Source of the DNA: DATLHO01 sp035539855 | GTDB taxonomy: Bacteria > Bacteroidota > Ignavibacteria > OLB7 | Direction of reading: 5' to 3' | Length of the DNA: 10,972 nucleotides | Assembly (NCBI GenBank): GCA_035539855.1 | Contig: DATLHO010000069.1 | Span: 1-10,972 of the forward strand | In this document: positions 6,945 to 10,972 of the stretch, in pieces | Layout of the letters: each line of letters starts with the position of its first letter | How positions within the stretch are numbered: the stretch's first letter is position 1 | The notes under the pieces: generated by a model | The model's input: only the letters and a program-made list of their open reading frames with translations | Database searches by the model: none | What the model was told of the DNA's origin: nothing | Translations under genes and position numbers: made by a program

Positions 6945-9875
6945 CTACTTCCGGATGAACCACCGGCTTCGAAGAGATCCCTGTGCGTCGAGCCGCACAT
7001 GATAGACGCCGGGCGCGAGACTTGCCGCGTCGAGCGAGATCGTATGAGGTCCTGCACCGAACTCCGCGGCAACGACCGTCGCAAGATGCGCCCCGCGCTC
7101 GTCGAAGAGCTGGACCGTCGCGCGGCCGGGCCGGGCGAGCGTGAACCGGATCGTCGTGGCGCCATCGGTCGGGTTTGGATGGATCGCTTCGAGGGCTGTC
7201 GTTGCGCCGAGCTCGAGCGGCGCCGAGACCGGATCGGTCACCCGCGCGACCCAGATCGAGGTATCACGGCAGCGACGCGTTGAGGCCCAGAGCCGCGCGG
7301 TATCGCGGACCACCCCCTTCGCGATCGCAGTGAACGTCACGGCGACATCGACGTACTGTCCCCGCGTCAGCACCGTGTCCTCGAGCTCGGCGAGGTCGGC
7401 TGCGCTGACCGTGTACTCCGGTCGCGTGAACTCGAGTACGGGGCCGCCCGAGGGGTTGTCGAAGGTCACAGCGCCGCCGCCGGTGTTGGTGATACGCACC
7501 GAGCGCGTCAACGACCGGCCGAGTGCAATCGTGCCGAAGTCGAGATCGAAGATCATGATGCACGGCTCATCGGTCTCCGCGAAGACCGGGATCTTGATCA
7601 CCCCGCACGACAGCGTCACTGCCACCGTGTCGACCTCCGTCCGTCGAGGAGCGTTCACCAGCGCCGAGACGCGGACGGCGATCGAGTCCTGCGCTGCGAC
7701 GACCAGCGGGAAGCTCGTCGGCGAGAGAATCCTGAAGGCAGTGCCGCCGATGCTCAGCCGCATGCTGGCAACCGTGATCGCGCGCTGCGTCGGATTGCGG
7801 AGGAAGATCTCGAACGTGTCGGCGATGCCCGGCGAAAGCCGACCGAAGTCGATGCGCGACAGGCGCCGCGTGAGTGTGTCCGAGGCAAAGACGAAGGGCA
7901 CGCGCGTGGACTTTCCGGTCCTGTCGATGATCACCAGCGTCGCGCTCGCGTCGCGCGTCGCGTCGACGGGCGCGAGGCAGATCGTCGCCCTGACCGAGCC
8001 GGTCAGCGGCGTTGCCGTCTGGCTGGCGATGCGGGCGTTGACCGCGTTCTCGAGCACGGCCGACCGCAGACCGACCGGGTTGTCGTTGATCGCCTCGATG
8101 CTGACGCAGGTGCCGGAACAGTCGGGTGTCGCTCTGATCGCAAGCGAGTCGCCCGGGCCCACTGCCGTGCGCTTCGGCGCCAGCGGATAGCCGTAGGCGA
8201 TCGCCAGTCGCTCCTCATACTCCGACGGATGCAGCGGCATCGAGCCGCTCCCATCGGCCGATTCGTCCTCCGCCCCGCGCCGTGCGCCGTGGGGCTGGTC
8301 GTCGTCGCTTCCGCGCACGAGACCCGGACGGTACTCCTCGTGTCCTCCGCGGAGGAGTCCACCGTAGACGAACCCGGCGAAGCGCGCGCCGTTGCGACCT
8401 TCGAGCCAGTGATCGACGCCGGCCGTGACCGCCATCGATCCCCAGATTAGATCGGTGCCGGCGATGCGGCGCTGGAAGATGAACGGCGCGCCGTTCTCGA
8501 GGTAGACGTCGTCCGCGTGTGCGGTGTCGACGACCACGTTGACGTAGTGACTCATCCCCAGAGGATGCGTCGAAGCGTAGAACGGCGCGAAGCTCACCCA
8601 CTGCTCGCGCGGGGTCAGCTCGACCATGTATCCACCCCACCCGTCGTACGCCGCACCGATGTAGCCGCCCGATCCCGGCGTCGTACCGGCGTACTTCACA
8701 ATGGCCGCGACACTCGTCATCGCCTGCGCCGGCTGGTCGGTGCGGATCAGTGATGCTCTCAACGGCTTGAACCGCAGCTCGGCGAAGTCGCCGATCTGGA
8801 TGGACTGCTCGACCGGCAGCTCCTGCCCGGCGGAATCGGTGTACGTCGCGTACGTCGGCTCCGAGTCGAGCTCATGCGTCGCGTAGACGCGCACGAACTC
8901 GGCCTTGCGCTTCTCCGATGGATCCTCGTTCGACGCTCCGGTGGGCTGCCGTCCGTCCCATGTCGGCATGTAGACGAACTCGGTGCCGTGCTGCTCGACC
9001 GGCGCGAGCCACTCGATGAGCATGTTCTTGAAGATGTTCTTGCCCAGGCCGACGTTCTCGTCGATCGTCTGCGCGCGGGTGTTGCCGCTGATGACGCCGA
9101 CGGGCTTCGTCGAGAAGATGCGCGAGCCGCCGAAGTCCGGCTGATTGCCGCCGACGTTTGCCGTCAGCGTGTCGACGTAGCTCTGGATCTGGTAGGCCTC
9201 GCCCGCCTTGAGCGTCACGTTCTCGGCACGGCAGAAGTTCAGGATCTGTCCGTTGGGCACGATCGTGATCTGCGTGTCGTCGTACGCCGCGATCACCAGG
9301 ATCTCGGCCGGCGCCATCTTGTTCTTGCGGTTGTAGTCAAATTCTCCACCGGGAGACACGTTCGAGGCGATCTCGCCGGGCATCGCTGCGGCGTAGTGCT
9401 CGTTGCCCCAGGCCTCGACCGGGATCGGCGTCCAGGCTTCGGTGCCGAACTTCGTCACGAGGTACTGGTACAGGATGATCGGCGCGTCGGCGTCGATGCT
9501 GAACGTGTTGTCGACCGGCTTGCAGTGCTCGGTGACGATCGGCGCCGGAGCGGCAGTGGAGTCGCCCATGACCGTGACGACCGAGAACCTCCCGGCCGCG
9601 GTCACGACCGTGTCGCGAAACCCCCGAGCGCGAATCACCACCGTCGCGTCGACCGCGGAGTAGATCATTAGCATCGCCTTGTCGACGTACGCCGTGTTCG
9701 GGAAGCGAGAATCGAACGTGTTCTTCGTCGTGTCCGGGAACGCGACGACGTAGCGATACCCACCGGAGTGGGCGATTCGCTCGCTGCCGGACGGCTGCGC
9801 GCCCGCGCGGGCTGCCGCAAGCATCGCGACCGACGTGAACAACAATGCGAGAGTATGTCGGAGAGCGTTCATCAT
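6945..9875 (-). CDS. Gene 2: secreted IgGFc-binding-like protein with three Ig-like domains and T9SS type A sorting tail
   Basis: 976 residues. I chose ATG at 9875 because it puts a signal peptide at the N-terminus (TLALLFTSVAMLAAARAGA, cleavage after A26). The frame stays open 129 codons further upstream, but that stretch is arginine-rich and overlaps gene 1. Residues about 40-505 resemble the IgGFc-binding N-terminal region: VEAWGNEHYAAAMPGE, VIAAYDDTQITIVPNG (194-209), LKAGEAYQIQSYVD and DFGGSRIFSTKPVGVISGNT. A charged linker at about 509-552, absent from gene 4, follows. Ig1 about 568-664 (CSGTC at 586-590), Ig2 about 668-768, Ig3 about 771-880 (PCIMIFDLDFGTI, NPSGGPVLEF, WASTRRCRDTSIW). 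The tail has HPNPTDG at 899-905, FDERG and LAPGVYHVRLDA, a good T9SS type A sorting domain. Short gaps to gene 1 (41 bases) and gene 3 (18 bases) indicate an operon. No Shine-Dalgarno site is visible. It probably acts at the cell surface; its binding partner is unknown. Confidence 0.92.
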   Translation of the reverse strand: MMNALRHTLALLFTSVAMLAAARAGAQPSGSERIAHSGGYRYVVAFPDTTKNTFDSRFPNTAYVDKAMLMIYSAVDATVVIRARGFRDTVVTAAGRFSVVTVMGDSTAAPAPIVTEHCKPVDNTFSIDADAPIILYQYLVTKFGTEAWTPIPVEAWGNEHYAAAMPGEIASNVSPGGEFDYNRKNKMAPAEILVIAAYDDTQITIVPNGQILNFCRAENVTLKAGEAYQIQSYVDTLTANVGGNQPDFGGSRIFSTKPVGVISGNTRAQTIDENVGLGKNIFKNMLIEWLAPVEQHGTEFVYMPTWDGRQPTGASNEDPSEKRKAEFVRVYATHELDSEPTYATYTDSAGQELPVEQSIQIGDFAELRFKPLRASLIRTDQPAQAMTSVAAIVKYAGTTPGSGGYIGAAYDGWGGYMVELTPREQWVSFAPFYASTHPLGMSHYVNVVVDTAHADDVYLENGAPFIFQRRIAGTDLIWGSMAVTAGVDHWLEGRNGARFAGFVYGGLLRGGHEEYRPGLVRGSDDDQPHGARRGAEDESADGSGSMPLHPSEYEERLAIAYGYPLAPKRTAVGPGDSLAIRATPDCSGTCVSIEAINDNPVGLRSAVLENAVNARIASQTATPLTGSVRATICLAPVDATRDASATLVIIDRTGKSTRVPFVFASDTLTRRLSRIDFGRLSPGIADTFEIFLRNPTQRAITVASMRLSIGGTAFRILSPTSFPLVVAAQDSIAVRVSALVNAPRRTEVDTVAVTLSCGVIKIPVFAETDEPCIMIFDLDFGTIALGRSLTRSVRITNTGGGAVTFDNPSGGPVLEFTRPEYTVSAADLAELEDTVLTRGQYVDVAVTFTAIAKGVVRDTARLWASTRRCRDTSIWVARVTDPVSAPLELGATTALEAIHPNPTDGATTIRFTLARPGRATVQLFDERGAHLATVVAAEFGAGPHTISLDAASLAPGVYHVRLDAQGSLRSRWFIRK
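7159..7183. repeat. 25-base direct repeat, copy B (gene 2 sorting tail)
   Basis: Exact match to 5815-5839 at the same codons of the sorting tail. The two copies lie about 1.34 kb apart in the same orientation, so recombination between them would join the upstream part of gene 2 to the 3' end of gene 3 in frame. Confidence 0.7.
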
Positions 9876-9916
9876 TTCGACAACCGGGGATGTGAGTATC
9901 GATCGCTGGGACGCGT

Positions 9917-10972
9917 CTAACGGCGCACGAAGGCACGGCTGAACCCGGCGCCGTCCACGTCGAGCCGCACGTGATAGATGCCGGGCGCGAGCGCGGCCGC
10001 GTCGACGACGACGGTGTGCGTGCCGGCGTCGCGCTCGGCGTTGAGCAGCGTGGCGATGCGTGCGCCGCGATCGTCGTAGAGCTTGATCGTCGCGTGGCCG
10101 GGCCGCGCGAGCGCGAAGCGGATCGTCGTCGCGCCGTCGGTCGGGTTCGGATGGATCGCTTCGAGATGCGTGGTCGAGGTGAGCTCGATCGGCGCGGAGA
10201 CGGGCTCGCCGACGCGCGCGACCCAGTAGGAGATGTCGCGGCACGTGCGCACGGACGCCCACAGTCGCGCTGTGTCACGAATCATGCCCGACTGCGTCGC
10301 GGTGAACGTGACGGTGACGTCGACGAACTCGCCGCGCGCCAGTCGCACGGCCGCGAGACGGGCGAGGTCCTTCGCGCTCACCGTGAACATCGACTGAACC
10401 CACTCGAGGACGTCGCCGCCGGACGGGTTGCTGAAGGTCACGATCCCAGCGCCGTCGTTGCTGATGCGCAGCGGTCGTGCGGCGGTCTGACCGACCTCGA
10501 GCGTTCCGAAGTCCAAGTCGCCGATCTGAACGCAGGGGTCGCCGGTCTCGGCCAACACCGGGATCTTGATCTCGGCACAGGTCGTCTTCACGAAGACCGT
10601 GTCGTTGTAGGTCTGGTCCGGACGTGCCGGATTGGCCTCGACGACGACGCGGATCGAGTCGCCCGGCGCGAGGGTGATCGGGAAGACCGTCGGCGACTTC
10701 ACCGTGAACGCGGGGTTCCGGTTGACCAACCCCGCCTTCTCGATGATGACCGCGCGACCGAGCGGGTTGGTGATGAGGAACGACAGCGTGCCCGGGGTGC
10801 CCGGGGTCATCAGGCCGAAGTTCAGCACCGTCTTGTCGACGTCGACGCGCTCGGCGTAGTAGGTGAACGGCAGACGCGTCGTCTTGCCGGTCTTGTCCTT
10901 GATCACGACCGTGGCCGAGGCGTCCTGCTGCGGATTGATCGGCGAGATGCAGACCGTCGCCTTGACCGCGCC
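9917..10972 (-). CDS. Gene 1: secreted Ig-like domain protein with T9SS type A sorting tail, partial (N-terminus outside window)
   Basis: 351 residues are visible and the frame is open to the right edge. A GTG at 10906 could be mistaken for a start, but the 22 codons before it (GAVKATVCISPINPQQDASA then TV) align with Ig1 of gene 2 (GSVRATICLAPVDATRDASA then TL), so the gene continues upstream. The visible order is the end of Ig1, Ig2 (TVLNFGLMTPGTPGTLSF), Ig3 (DPCVQIGDLDFGTL, NPSGGDVLEW, WASVRTCRDISYW) and a canonical sorting tail with HPNPTDG, YDDRGARIATLLNAE and LAPGIYHVRLD, ending AFVRR and a TAG stop. It is closest to gene 2 in the window. An IgGFc-like N-terminus beyond the edge is likely by analogy but not seen. 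The stop lies 41 bases before the gene 2 start. The role is inferred as a T9SS-exported surface protein. Confidence 0.92.
   Translation of the reverse strand, partial: GAVKATVCISPINPQQDASATVVIKDKTGKTTRLPFTYYAERVDVDKTVLNFGLMTPGTPGTLSFLITNPLGRAVIIEKAGLVNRNPAFTVKSPTVFPITLAPGDSIRVVVEANPARPDQTYNDTVFVKTTCAEIKIPVLAETGDPCVQIGDLDFGTLEVGQTAARPLRISNDGAGIVTFSNPSGGDVLEWVQSMFTVSAKDLARLAAVRLARGEFVDVTVTFTATQSGMIRDTARLWASVRTCRDISYWVARVGEPVSAPIELTSTTHLEAIHPNPTDGATTIRFALARPGHATIKLYDDRGARIATLLNAERDAGTHTVVVDAAALAPGIYHVRLDVDGAGFSRAFVRR

Noticed and set aside
8343..8356. 14-base perfect palindrome TCCTCCGCGGAGGA
   Set aside because: It is inside gene 2 coding sequence (LLRGG) and short enough to arise by chance in GC-rich DNA.
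9876..10262. N-terminal extension of gene 2 by 129 codons
   Set aside because: The stretch is arginine-rich shadow sequence of gene 1 and would bury the signal peptide. The ATG at 9875 fits the family.

Overview
The window is strongly GC-rich and its genes are all on the minus strand. It holds one tandem family of six secreted, modular surface proteins. Each protein that is complete at its N-terminus starts with a Sec signal peptide. Each one complete at its C-terminus ends with a domain resembling the type A sorting tail of the type IX secretion system (T9SS). T9SS is known mainly from Bacteroidota, Rhodothermota and other members of the FCB group, so the source is most likely a high-GC FCB bacterium (Kapabacteria- or Ignavibacteria-like lineages are plausible). 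The sequence alone does not fix the taxon.

In transcription order (right to left): gene 1 (9917 to beyond 10972, N-terminus outside the window), gene 2 (6945-9875), gene 3 (5601-6926), a 418-base gap, gene 4 (2414-5182), gene 5 (921-2345) and gene 6 (830 to beyond 1, C-terminus outside the window). Gaps of 41 and 18 bases within genes 1-3, and of 68 and 90 bases within genes 4-6, suggest two transcription units separated by the 5183-5600 gap.

The proteins are built from one ordered set of modules: an IgGFc-binding-like N-terminal region of about 480-530 residues, three Ig-like/choice-of-anchor-D-type beta domains (called Ig1, Ig2 and Ig3 here), then the sorting tail. Genes 2 and 4 have the whole set. 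Gene 3 starts at Ig1. Genes 5 and 6 start at Ig3 and carry different beta domains after it. The array is therefore a nested series of paralogs that lost N-terminal modules at domain borders and kept a fresh signal peptide. They are probably co-displayed adhesion, matrix or structural surface proteins. No enzyme, regulator, RNA gene, CRISPR array or transposon was seen.

Smaller signals sit in the gaps: a 12-bp perfect hairpin next to a clear Shine-Dalgarno site before gene 6, a multi-helix leader before gene 4 with a possible alternative pairing onto the start codon, and weak terminator-like hairpins. Cysteine pairs covary between the paralogs.
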